DNA of 10,844 nucleotides from Patescibacteria group bacterium (GTDB lineage Bacteria > Patescibacteriota > JAHJAL01). The translations under genes were made by a program, and so were the position numbers. Location: NCBI GenBank assembly GCA_018814055.1, contig JAHJAL010000018.1:1-10844 (forward strand), given 5' to 3'. The notes beneath the pieces are model-generated. The model ran no database searches and was not told where the DNA came from. It saw nothing but the letters and a program-made list of their open reading frames with translations. Positions 1 to 6,723 of the stretch are shown here, piece after piece. The first letter of the stretch is position 1. Every line of letters begins with the position of its first letter.

Positions 1-5
1 CATTA

Positions 6-860
6 TTAATTATTCATTTTCTCCAACCGCTCCACCACATCACCAATAATACTATCAGGTGTCGAAGCACCGGCTGACACGCCCACTTTCTTCGCCCCCT
101 CAAACCACTTTGTTTTCAAATCTTTGGCCTTCTCCACCTGATAAGTTGGAACCAATTCAGTACAAATTTTCGTCAAACGCTTGGTATTCGCACTAGTGAA
201 AGATCCCACAATTACCATCACATCAACTTTTTTTGCCAAATCCAGAGCATACTTCTGACGAAAACGAGTAGCGTCACAAATCGTATTGAAAATCCTCAGT
301 TCACAAGTCATTTCCAAAAATTTATTTACGATCGACTGAAAATTTTCCAAATCTTGGGTAGTCTGTGACACAATCCCCACCTTTTTGCCAGCAAATCTTT
401 TGACATCAACCTGCGCTTGATCTTCAATCATATACACTTTGTTTCCCACCAATTCGATCGAACCCACAATACCAATCACTTCAATATGTTTTTGGTCCCC
501 CACCACAACCGGCAAATATTTCTCCTTGGCCAAAACTCTGCCCAAGCTATGCACTTTCATCACATATGGACAAATTGAATCAATCACTTTTAGCTTCTTT
601 TTTTTGGCAACTGCATAAATTGACGGTGGCGACCCATGCGCGCTCAACACCACCGTCTGCCCATCTGGTACATCAGAAATATTCTTGACCACTTTCACTC
701 CCAGTTTTTTTATTCTAGCAACAACCTCCTCGTTGTGGACCAAGCTACCCAACATAAAAAGCGGCTGATTCTTTTTATCTCTGGCCGCTTTTTCTATCAT
801 TTCAATCGCTCGAGTCACCCCAAAACAAAACCCCGCGTATTTTGATAGTATTACTTTCAT
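6..860 (-). CDS. ispH: 4-hydroxy-3-methylbut-2-enyl diphosphate reductase (IspH/LytB)
   Basis: This is the last enzyme of the MEP pathway, a cytosolic 4Fe-4S enzyme that reduces HMBPP to IPP and DMAPP. The start chosen is the ATG at 860-858, giving MKVILSKYAGFCFG and 284 residues; the frame stays open to 911, but those extra 17 residues are not family-like. The three cluster cysteines are C12 (AGFCFG), C97 (SICPYV) and C195 (TICDAT). Substrate-pocket residues H42 (LVHNEEVV), H75 (SAHGSPP), and H125 and E127 (KHIEVIG) are present, as is the GSFTSANT loop at 219-226, which stands where many relatives have an N-S-S-N type motif. Length is normal for the short bacterial form. It is divergent from ispF, with about 116 bp between the starts. 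The Shine-Dalgarno is weak (AGAG about 9 bases upstream). Identification is secure. Confidence 0.96.
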   Translation of the reverse strand: MKVILSKYAGFCFGVTRAIEMIEKAARDKKNQPLFMLGSLVHNEEVVARIKKLGVKVVKNISDVPDGQTVVLSAHGSPPSIYAVAKKKKLKVIDSICPYVMKVHSLGRVLAKEKYLPVVVGDQKHIEVIGIVGSIELVGNKVYMIEDQAQVDVKRFAGKKVGIVSQTTQDLENFQSIVNKFLEMTCELRIFNTICDATRFRQKYALDLAKKVDVMVIVGSFTSANTKRLTKICTELVPTYQVEKAKDLKTKWFEGAKKVGVSAGASTPDSIIGDVVERLEKMNN

Positions 861-882
861 AAGTCTATTCTCTAATACATTT

Positions 883-911
883 CTTATGATTGCAAGCAGG
901 ACAAGCTGCAA
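883..911 (-). promoter_or_regulatory. Possible ispH promoter
   Basis: Read on the minus strand, TTGCAG (911-906) lies 17 bases ahead of CATAAG (888-883). These are partial matches to -35 and -10 boxes. Transcription would begin about 15 bases before the ispH ATG at 860. The spacing is ideal but both boxes are imperfect, so this is only a candidate. Confidence 0.25.
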
Positions 912-941
912 ATCAATATGAAATCCCCCATACTAATACTG

Positions 942-947
942 TATAAT
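942..947 (+). promoter_or_regulatory. Candidate -10 box for the ispF-ispE-dxr-ispD operon
   Basis: A perfect TATAAT at 942-947 lies 29 bases before the ispF ATG, in the short divergent gap between ispH and ispF. The matching -35 is poor (TGAAAT, 17 bases upstream at 919-924). A start of transcription near 954 would leave a leader of about 23 nt. No ribosome binding site is visible in front of ispF, which fits a short or leader-poor transcript. Confidence 0.45.
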
Positions 948-976
948 AAAATTAAATACATACTATACTCATCAAA

Positions 977-1453
977 ATGATAAAAATTGGCATAGGACAA
1001 GACTCCCACCCTTTTGACTCACACAAAAAATTATATCTCGGAGGAATTGTTATTTCCAAACATCCCGGCCTCAAAGGCAACTCTGACAGTGACGTAGTTT
1101 TACATGCTTTATGCAATGCTTTGACCAGCGCGGTCGGTCAAGGATCGCTGGCAACATACTCTGACAAAATGTGCCAATCTGGTATCACAGACAGCCAAGA
1201 ATACGTTAAAACTGCCCTGAACTTTGTAACCAAAAATAATTATCAAGTCAACAACGTCTCGATTTCCATCGAGGCCCTCAAGCCAAAATTAGAAAAGCAT
1301 TTTCCAGCAATGAAAAAAAGTATATCCAAAATTTTGAATATTGCAGAAAATTCGGTAGGTATCACCGCCACCAGTGGAGAGCACCTTACTACATTTGGTA
1401 AAGGTCAAGGTATCCAAGCATTTGCCGCCGTAACCATAATCAAGAAGACATGA
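977..1453 (+). CDS. ispF: 2-C-methyl-D-erythritol 2,4-cyclodiphosphate synthase (IspF), divergent type
   Basis: IspF cyclises CDP-ME-2-phosphate to MEcPP with release of CMP, as a cytosolic trimer. The 158 residues match the family's usual length. Zinc ligands are in place: D9 and H11 (GQDSHPF) and H43 (VVLHAL). E135 and the GKGQGIQ segment near 141-147 match the C-terminal nucleotide-binding region. Several residues differ from the E. coli type. N35 stands where H34 is expected (GNSDSDV), N47 replaces the substrate-contacting D46 (HALCNAL), and the DIG and FPDTDP loop is replaced by a different segment at 54-70. The protein is either a distinct IspF subclass or altered in activity; the first is more likely because the gene is intact and in a MEP operon. 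Its stop overlaps the ispE start (ATGA at 1450-1453), suggesting translational coupling. Confidence 0.9.
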   Translation: MIKIGIGQDSHPFDSHKKLYLGGIVISKHPGLKGNSDSDVVLHALCNALTSAVGQGSLATYSDKMCQSGITDSQEYVKTALNFVTKNNYQVNNVSISIEALKPKLEKHFPAMKKSISKILNIAENSVGITATSGEHLTTFGKGQGIQAFAAVTIIKKT

Positions 1454-2316
1454 TAAAAGCCAAATCATATTCTCGACTTACCTTGGCCCTCGATATTATC
1501 AAAAAACTCACCAGCGGAAAATTCACTGGATATCACGAATTAAATATTATCAAACAACAAATCGAACTTCACGACACAATTTCTATCCGTCCCGCCAACC
1601 AAACCAAAATAATATGCAACGACCCTCGAATCCCCAACGACAAATCCAATCTTTGTTGGCAAGTTGTAGATCTATTGAAGAACAAATATCATATTTCAAA
1701 AAACGTCGAAATAACCATAGAAAAAAATATTCCACCCGAGTCAGGTCTTGCCGCCGGATCATCCAATGCCGCCACTACCCTCAAATTATTAAACCAGCTT
1801 TGGCAATTAAAAATTCCTTCTTCCACACTTATTCAGCTCGCTCGGCAAATCGGCATGGATGTTCCATTCTTCATATATGGTCACACTTGCTTTGATACCG
1901 AAGCCACACGAATATTAAATCCCATTCCCACCCAAACCATATTGCACTATATTATTATTCTCCCTGATTTCGGTGTCTCCACCAAAGAGGCCTATCAAAA
2001 TATCGATTACTCCCAAATCGGCCAAAACACACTTCAAACCAAACAAATGAAAACCGCCCTGGAAAAAAACGACATACAATCAGTTATCAACAATATCCAC
2101 GACGACTTCGAACTAAGCGTCTTCCCCCAATTTCCCAAACTCAATCAAATCAAACAAGATCTCATATCAGCTGGATGTGCCAAAGCCTTTATGACCGGCA
2201 GTGGCTCAACCATGGTCGGCATCACCACCAGCCAAAATCATTCCCAGGAAATACTCTATAAATTAAAAAACAAGTACCAAATATTAATATCCAAAACCAA
2301 AGAATACAACGAATAA
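1450..2316 (+). CDS. ispE: 4-diphosphocytidyl-2-C-methyl-D-erythritol kinase (IspE)
   Basis: IspE is a GHMP-family kinase that phosphorylates the 2-hydroxyl of CDP-ME using ATP, one step before IspF. The 288 residues are normal for the family. The glycine-rich ATP loop is clear at 95-107 (PPESGLAAGSSNA), and the catalytic aspartate is D137 in GMDVPFF. A GHMP C-terminal motif TGSGSTMVG is seen near residues 249-257. The N-terminal substrate motif is unusual: where most relatives have AKINL, this protein has SRLTL, so R9 stands in the place of the conserved lysine. The start codon is inside the end of ispF. The stop codon (2314-2316) lies in the left arm of the long inverted repeat that follows. 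Confidence 0.93.
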   Translation: MIKAKSYSRLTLALDIIKKLTSGKFTGYHELNIIKQQIELHDTISIRPANQTKIICNDPRIPNDKSNLCWQVVDLLKNKYHISKNVEITIEKNIPPESGLAAGSSNAATTLKLLNQLWQLKIPSSTLIQLARQIGMDVPFFIYGHTCFDTEATRILNPIPTQTILHYIIILPDFGVSTKEAYQNIDYSQIGQNTLQTKQMKTALEKNDIQSVINNIHDDFELSVFPQFPKLNQIKQDLISAGCAKAFMTGSGSTMVGITTSQNHSQEILYKLKNKYQILISKTKEYNE

Positions 2317-2434
2317 TTTAATTTTGATTGGATTGTTTTTGGGTCATACACGTTTTGAAACTTTGCCGTGAACGATAGTAGGCCGTTTCAAAACGTGTAT
2401 GACCCAAAAACAATCCAATCAAAATTAAATTATT
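2312..2434. repeat. Perfect 50-bp inverted repeat with 23-nt centre
   Basis: Bases 2312-2361 are the exact reverse complement of 2385-2434, with no mismatch over 50 pairs. The centre (2362-2384) adds a possible three-pair GCC/GGC extension (2365-2367 with 2381-2383) around a loop of about 13 nt. The left arm begins inside the last ispE codon and includes its TAA; the right arm ends 24 bp before the dxr ATG. The transcript of the operon would fold into a very stable hairpin between ispE and dxr. It is not a classic terminator, as the stem is far too long and is followed by a mixed AT stretch, not a U run. It could be an RNase III processing site, a MITE-like or REP-like element, or an attenuator. 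Confidence 0.95.
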
Positions 2435-2458
2435 TATTCATTCACTAACTTTTTTATT

Positions 2459-3601
2459 ATGAAAAAAATCTCCATTTTAGGCTCAACCGGCTCTATCGGC
2501 ACCCAGACCCTCGATATCGTTCGACAACATCCCGACCAATACCAAGTCATCGGATTAAGTGCCAATAGCAATATTCAAGCCCTCACCCAGCAGATCAAGG
2601 AGTTCCAACCACAATTAGTATCCATTGGCACCAAAGAACTAGCTGACCAATTATCACAAGAAATAGACATCCCAGTTCATTACGGTATGGACGGCCTAAT
2701 CAAAATTGCCACTGCTCCCCAAGCCGACACCATCGTTACTGCCGTAGTTGGCAGCGTCGGTCTTTTACCTACCTCCGCTGCCATCAAAGCCGGCAAAAAA
2801 ATTGCATTGGCCAACAAAGAAACTCTGGTCACAGCCGGTGAAATCATCATGCGGGAGGTTGAAAAAAATAATATTTCCCTTATGCCCGTTGATTCAGAAC
2901 ACAATGCCATTTTTCAAGCATTGAATGGTGAAAACAAACAAGAAATCAAAAAAATTATTATTACTTGTTCAGGTGGCTCATTCCGAGGTAAAACCCTAAC
3001 TGATCTCCAAAATGTCACCGTCGATCAAGCCCTCAACCATCCAACTTGGAACATGGGAGGCAAAATCACCATCGATTCCGCCACCCTAATGAATAAGGGC
3101 TTTGAGATAATCGAAGCCCACCATCTATTTCAAATACCATACGAAAAAATCGAGGTTGTTATCCACCCTCAAAGCATTATCCACTCAATGGTCGAATTTA
3201 TCGACGGCAGTATTATCGCTCAGCTAGGACCACATGACATGAGAATTCCTATTACTTACGCTCTCTCCTACCCCAAGCGTCTCAATCTAGATATTCCATC
3301 CGTAGATTTCATAAAACAAAAAGAACTAACCTTTGACAAACCAGACACCGAAACATTTAAATGCCTAGAATATGCCTTTGAAGCTGGAAAAATCGGAGGA
3401 AGCATGCCTTGTGTCCTCAACGCCACCAACGAAATAGCAGTTGAATACTTTCTTCAAGGCAAAATCAAATTCCTAGACATCCAAAACACTATCAAAAAAA
3501 TGTTGGATAACCATCAACTCGTTGCCAATCCTACTATTGAACAAATTATTAAAATCGACCAAGAAACCAAACAAGCCACCCAAGAGGAGTTATCATCATG
3601 A
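2459..3601 (+). CDS. dxr: 1-deoxy-D-xylulose 5-phosphate reductoisomerase (Dxr/IspC)
   Basis: Dxr converts DXP to MEP with NADPH and a divalent metal, the first committed step of the pathway. The protein has 380 residues, close to the usual length. The NADPH-binding loop GSTGSIG is at residues 8-14, and ALANKE at 116-121. Metal ligands are D145 and E147 (PVDSEHNA) and E216 (MNKGFE). The SGGSFR loop (171-176) and the HPTWNMGGKITIDSATLMN stretch starting at H194 match the catalytic domain and flexible loop. The C-terminal helical domain is present. The ATG follows MKKISILGSTG with no usable Shine-Dalgarno; the upstream sequence is AT-rich just after the inverted repeat. Its TGA stop overlaps the ispD start by ATGA. 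Confidence 0.97.
   Translation: MKKISILGSTGSIGTQTLDIVRQHPDQYQVIGLSANSNIQALTQQIKEFQPQLVSIGTKELADQLSQEIDIPVHYGMDGLIKIATAPQADTIVTAVVGSVGLLPTSAAIKAGKKIALANKETLVTAGEIIMREVEKNNISLMPVDSEHNAIFQALNGENKQEIKKIIITCSGGSFRGKTLTDLQNVTVDQALNHPTWNMGGKITIDSATLMNKGFEIIEAHHLFQIPYEKIEVVIHPQSIIHSMVEFIDGSIIAQLGPHDMRIPITYALSYPKRLNLDIPSVDFIKQKELTFDKPDTETFKCLEYAFEAGKIGGSMPCVLNATNEIAVEYFLQGKIKFLDIQNTIKKMLDNHQLVANPTIEQIIKIDQETKQATQEELSS
3582..3589 (+). promoter_or_regulatory. Ribosome binding site of ispD
   Basis: AAGAGGAG lies 8 bases before the ispD ATG at 3598, inside the last codons of dxr. It is one of only two clear Shine-Dalgarno sites in the window and supports this start, with coupling to dxr translation. Confidence 0.7.
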
Positions 3602-4293
3602 AAATCACAGCTATTATTCTCGCCGCCGGCCGTGGCACCCGTATGAATGCCAAAACCAACAAAGTTTTCTTGACACTCAACCAACCAATTATCGCTCACA
3701 CCATTCGCGCATTCGAAAAAAACCCCAATATCACCGACATCATTATCGTTACCAATCCATCCGAAAAGCAAAATATTCAAAACATAATTTCCAATCAATC
3801 ATTCCAAAAAATTTCAAAAATCATTTCCGGCGGAGAAACCAGACAAGAATCATGCTACAACGGAGTTATGAGTACCAAACCCGATACGGATATTATCATT
3901 ATCCATGATGGAGCCCGACCATTTATAAGGCAAGAGACTATCGACCAATCTATATCCGATTGTCAGCAATATGATGTCAGTGTGGTGGGAGTCCCCGTCA
4001 AAGACACCATCAAAACCGCTGATTCCAATCAATTCATCGAGAAGACCCTTGACCGGTCAAAATTATGGGCCGTCCAAACTCCCCAAGTTTTTATGTCCAG
4101 TATCATCAAAAAAGCGCACCAACAAGCCCTTGCCGACAAGTTCATTGGTACCGATGATACCAGTCTCGCCGAGAGAATTGGCTACAAAGTCAAAATTACC
4201 CCTGGTCACTATGACAATATCAAGATAACCACCCCCGATGATTTAATTGTCGCCAAAAACATTTTAAGCCAAAATTCTCAAGAATTTAACTAA
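3598..4293 (+). CDS. ispD: 2-C-methyl-D-erythritol 4-phosphate cytidylyltransferase (IspD)
   Basis: IspD joins MEP and CTP to form CDP-ME, the step between Dxr and IspE. The 231-residue length is typical. The nucleotide-binding motif LAAGRGTRM is at 8-16, with K22 in the place of the conserved lysine of the family. GGETRQES follows at 78-85 and HDGARP at 103-108, with D104 as the metal-binding aspartate. DRSKLWAVQTPQ (152-163) supplies the conserved arginine R153, and K209 in NIKITTP binds substrate. It ends the plus-strand MEP operon. Its last 8 bp overlap the 3' end of the convergent flavoprotein gene, so no terminator fits between the two. Confidence 0.96.
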   Translation: MKITAIILAAGRGTRMNAKTNKVFLTLNQPIIAHTIRAFEKNPNITDIIIVTNPSEKQNIQNIISNQSFQKISKIISGGETRQESCYNGVMSTKPDTDIIIIHDGARPFIRQETIDQSISDCQQYDVSVVGVPVKDTIKTADSNQFIEKTLDRSKLWAVQTPQVFMSSIIKKAHQQALADKFIGTDDTSLAERIGYKVKITPGHYDNIKITTPDDLIVAKNILSQNSQEFN

Positions 4294-5305
4294 ATAATTC
4301 AATCGCTCGCTTCTTGAACCAATTCATCCCAAAAAACATTGGAAACATACCATAGAAAGCATTCAACAATTTTTTGTTCATTCCCCTGGTTAGGCCCAAA
4401 AACCTCTCCTGGCGTTTTTTAATCTTCAAGATATTTTCAATTCCCTCACAATTATAAGCCGGATCAATAATTTTCTTAGCAACTTCTATACCCGACACCA
4501 TCGCGAAATAAATCCCCTCGCCCGTCATCCCCGAAGCAAACCCTCCCGCATCTCCCACCAGAAATTTATTGTCAAAACTATATCCCTGGTAATCAAAATT
4601 AATCACCCACCCCTCAAATCTAGCACTCTCGGTGCTTATTTTTTTTACCTCAAGCCACTCATCAAAATTCTTCTTAAGCTCACTTGAATTACTTACTCCC
4701 AATTCACACCCACACCCCACGGAAGTAAAATCTTGATGCGGAAATATCCACGCATAACCATTGGCAAAATAATCAGCATCAAAAAACAATTCCAACTCAT
4801 CAAATCCGGCCGACAATATATACTGCAACCCCAAAATACTCTTATCCGTCTTGACTCCCAACCATTTACGCACCATTGAATTACTCCCATCGGCCCCTAC
4901 CAAATATTTGTAACCTATCTTTTTGCCATCCACCACCACAAAATCGTCCGAAATTTCTTCGACCTTCAAACCAGTCTTTATTTGTACCTGTTGATCAATT
5001 TTGCCCAACATGATTTTGCCCAACTTTCCCCGATCAATAGTCGCCACAAACGGTTGGGGCATTTTTACAATTTTTTCCTGACCAGGCACACATATCTTGA
5101 TCTCACTGTACAATCTATCAGCTATATCCAGCTCGTATCCAATCTTCTGTATCTTGGTCGTCAAGCCCCCTGCGCATATCTTTGGACCGATCCCCTTGTT
5201 CTTTTCCAGCACCAAAACCGACTTACCCGAATCCTGCAACTGCACCGCACAGCTCAATCCCCCCGGCCCCGCCCCCACAATGATGACATCATATTTATCT
5301 TCCAT
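4286..5305 (-). CDS. Geranylgeranyl reductase family FAD-dependent oxidoreductase
   Basis: This is a flavoprotein of the p-hydroxybenzoate hydroxylase fold, 339 residues. The N-terminal Rossmann motif GAGPGG is at 11-16, with the ribose-binding acidic residue E34 (LVLEKN). PKICAGGL (41-48) matches the family's conserved Cys-Gly segment. ATIDR sits at 88-92, VGADGSNSMVR at 136-146, and the second FAD motif GDAGGFASGMTGEGI at 251-265. GYAWIFP at 183-189 matches the YxWxFP signature of geranylgeranyl reductases, which saturate isoprenoid chains. Next to a MEP operon, a role on polyprenyl or prenyl-lipid substrates is a reasonable inference, but the true substrate cannot be read from sequence. 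The C-terminal tail is rich in Phe, Met and Lys and may contact the membrane. The gene is convergent with ispD. Confidence 0.85.
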   Translation of the reverse strand: MEDKYDVIIVGAGPGGLSCAVQLQDSGKSVLVLEKNKGIGPKICAGGLTTKIQKIGYELDIADRLYSEIKICVPGQEKIVKMPQPFVATIDRGKLGKIMLGKIDQQVQIKTGLKVEEISDDFVVVDGKKIGYKYLVGADGSNSMVRKWLGVKTDKSILGLQYILSAGFDELELFFDADYFANGYAWIFPHQDFTSVGCGCELGVSNSSELKKNFDEWLEVKKISTESARFEGWVINFDYQGYSFDNKFLVGDAGGFASGMTGEGIYFAMVSGIEVAKKIIDPAYNCEGIENILKIKKRQERFLGLTRGMNKKLLNAFYGMFPMFFGMNWFKKRAIELFS

Positions 5306-5334
5306 TAAATATTACTACTAGTAATACTACACCC

Positions 5335-5343
5335 ATCATAACA
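5335..5343 (-). promoter_or_regulatory. Candidate extended -10 promoter for the reductase gene
   Basis: On the minus strand the sequence reads TGTTATGAT, an extended -10 (TGnTATGAT), about 30 bases before the ATG at 5305. The possible -35, TTAAAT 16 bases ahead, is weak. A TACTAGTA palindrome (5316-5323) lies just downstream, near the expected start of transcription. Confidence 0.4.
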
Positions 5344-5445
5344 GGAATTATTTAATATTTAATGCAAGAAAAGACAAACCAGATCCGTACTAACTAATGG
5401 ACAGGAGAGAAAAAAACAGGTCGATACTAATCAATATTCTCTCCC

Positions 5446-5462
5446 TATACTGTGGCCACAGT
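5446..5462 (+). promoter_or_regulatory. TATACT -10 box overlapping a 14-bp palindrome
   Basis: TATACT at 5446-5451 is a near-consensus -10 box. It runs into the perfect palindrome ACTGTGGCCACAGT (5449-5462), which covers the likely start of transcription. A dimeric repressor bound there would block the promoter; this is inference. No good -35 is visible. An 8-bp inverted repeat, GGAGAGAA (5404-5411) with TTCTCTCC (5437-5444), lies just upstream. The downstream gene starts at 5505. Confidence 0.35.
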
Positions 5463-5491
5463 TATATTTGACAATAATAAATCTTATCAAC

Positions 5492-5498
5492 AAGGAGA
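5492..5498 (+). promoter_or_regulatory. Strong ribosome binding site of the secreted repeat protein
   Basis: AAGGAGA lies 6 bases before the ATG at 5505. It is the best Shine-Dalgarno in the window and fixes the start. Its strength contrasts with most neighbouring genes and suggests high expression. Confidence 0.75.
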
Positions 5499-5504
5499 AT
5501 TATC

Positions 5505-6116
5505 ATGAAAAATAAATTACTAATCGGAATTATCTCCATCGGAACAATCGCCGCTACCACTGCCTCAGTCTATGCTTTCAATCCCGACATCAAAGACAGT
5601 ATCAAGGAAGCACTGGCCAACAACGACTACGCCGCTTGGAGCGAAGCCATCGCTGACTCCCCCCGAGCCGAAGAAATGCTAGCTACCATCGATGAAACAA
5701 ACTTTGACAAACTGGTAGAGGCACACAACCTGATGGAAGCCGGCAACAAAGAAGGAGCCAAAGCCATCATGGAAGAACTAGGTCTAGATACCCAATTTCA
5801 AAAAGGTAAACATGATGGAAAATTTGACCCTGAACAAATGCAAGCAGTTAAAGACGCTTTGGACAATAATGATTACCAAGCTTGGGTAGATGCCATTTCC
5901 CAAGTACCAATGGGCGAAAGATTCCTGGAAGTCATCGATGAATCCAACTTTGATCGACTTGTCGAAGCACACCAACTTCGAACACAAAGCCAGGAAATAA
6001 TGGATGAATTGGGACTTCCCCAAATGGACGGCAAAGGCAACAAAAAACACAATGGTCCAAAAGACAAAGACCATTTACCTGCCAGTACAAATGCTGACTT
6101 CAATGATCTCGCCTAA
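5505..6116 (+). CDS. Secreted protein with two internal helical repeats, function unknown
   Basis: This 203-residue protein begins with a classic signal peptide: MKNK, a hydrophobic stretch to about residue 20, and a likely cut after VYA at 24. The mature part has two similar units. Unit 1 (about 28-94) runs IKEALANNDYAAW, ETNFDKLVEAHNL, IMEELGL. Unit 2 (about 110-171) runs VKDALDNNDYQAW, ESNFDRLVEAHQL, IMDELGL. Each should form a small bundle of amphipathic helices. The tail after 172 is polar and rich in Gly, Lys and Asn, ending acidic. There are no cysteines after the signal, so it is not a lipoprotein. Repeat proteins of this look are common in Patescibacteria genomes, from memory, with no known function. 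The gene has its own promoter-like region, a strong ribosome binding site and a terminator, so it is a single-gene unit. Confidence 0.85.
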   Translation: MKNKLLIGIISIGTIAATTASVYAFNPDIKDSIKEALANNDYAAWSEAIADSPRAEEMLATIDETNFDKLVEAHNLMEAGNKEGAKAIMEELGLDTQFQKGKHDGKFDPEQMQAVKDALDNNDYQAWVDAISQVPMGERFLEVIDESNFDRLVEAHQLRTQSQEIMDELGLPQMDGKGNKKHNGPKDKDHLPASTNADFNDLA

Positions 6117-6141
6117 CACCAGTAATCACAAACGAAAAGAA

Positions 6142-6171
6142 AAACACAGTCTATTTTTTTAGACTGTGTTT
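6142..6171. terminator. Bidirectional hairpin terminator
   Basis: Bases 6142-6153 (AAACACAGTCTA) pair perfectly with 6160-6171 around a loop of six T. On the plus strand the stem is followed by CTTTATTC; on the minus strand it is followed by TTCTTTTC. It lies 25 bp after the stop of the secreted-protein gene and between convergent genes, so it can end transcription from both sides. Confidence 0.85.
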
Positions 6172-6211
6172 CTTTATTCAAAAAATACTATACATATACA
6201 AATATATATTT

Positions 6212-6448
6212 CTAATGATTATTTGAAAAGCCACCCACCACCTTGGCAAAAAAATCTATCTTAAATTCCAATCCCTCCTGATTTTTGTACTGACTGCCCA
6301 AAGTATCCGCCCAAGCCAACAATATCAACTCCAAAAAAATATCAGTATTATCCGATTTAAACTGTTCAAACTCCTCATCCAAATTTATGTTTCTATAATC
6401 ACAAATATAGTGCGGAAGGCCATAATTTTTGACAATTAATCTTACCAA
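6212..6448 (-). pseudogene. HD-domain-like C-terminal fragment, probably a frameshifted remnant
   Basis: The frame opens only at a TTG (6448-6446), after an in-frame TGA at 6457-6455, and has no ribosome binding site. The product (78 residues) contains VRLIVKNYGLPHYI and LELILLAWADTLGS. These resemble the later helices of HD-domain phosphohydrolases and tRNA nucleotidyltransferase-like proteins (a pattern of H/N-Y-GLP, then LLxxADxxG). The sequence that would precede it naturally, MEENKILKI, is present in another frame from 6476; dropping one A after AAAATT near 6449 joins the two as KILKILVRLIVKNYGLP. This points to a broken gene or a sequencing indel, not a true short protein. The catalytic HD pair is not seen, so even the joined product would lack its active site. 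Confidence 0.45.
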
Positions 6449-6462
6449 TAATTTTCAGAATT

Positions 6463-6720
6463 TTATTCTCTTCCATAATTACATTCTTTCCTTTTTTCAA
6501 AAAACACTTCAACCGGATTATATGAATCCAATTCATCCTGAGTATGTATAGAAATTCCCTTTGCATCTGCTGGCAAAGTGTATAGAGTAATATAGTGAAT
6601 TATACATGCCTTACCCTCAACCAACCTTGGTTTATAATCCGGTGTAAGAAATTTATTCTTCATAGTATGATTTTTTGCCAAACTTCTTACAATACGCTTC
6701 CAATTTCCCAATTTCATCAC
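6463..6720 (-). CDS. Small hypothetical protein, possibly the front part of the broken gene downstream
   Basis: This 85-residue frame begins with GTG at 6720 and ATG at 6717, three bases after the stop of the membrane-protein gene. That tight spacing suggests co-transcription. The product is basic at its start (NWKRIVRSLAKNHTMKNK) and has a middle part with ACIIHYITLYTLPADAKG; I do not recognise a family. Its last residues after EVFFEKR look unnatural. One base shift at the A6 run (6492-6497 on the plus strand, T6) leads instead into GKNVIMEENKILKI, which in turn joins the HD-like fragment by a second shift. It may therefore be the front of one decayed gene covering 6212-6720. An independent small protein remains possible. 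Confidence 0.4.
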   Translation of the reverse strand: MMKLGNWKRIVRSLAKNHTMKNKFLTPDYKPRLVEGKACIIHYITLYTLPADAKGISIHTQDELDSYNPVEVFFEKRKECNYGRE

Positions 6721-6723
6721 CTG

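Noticed and set aside
861..911. Longer ispH start upstream of 860
   Set aside because: The extra 17 residues do not look like IspH, which begins close to the MKVxLxxxxGFCxGV segment; the region is better explained as a divergent promoter.
3522..3908. Open frame of 128 codons across the dxr/ispD junction
   Set aside because: It lies in another frame over two securely identified genes, and its product is low-complexity (His, Arg, Tyr and Lys rich) with no recognisable motif.
5468..5473. Consensus TTGACA as a -35 box for the secreted-protein gene
   Set aside because: The position 17 bases downstream is CAAGGA, part of the ribosome binding site, so no -10 box fits before the ATG.
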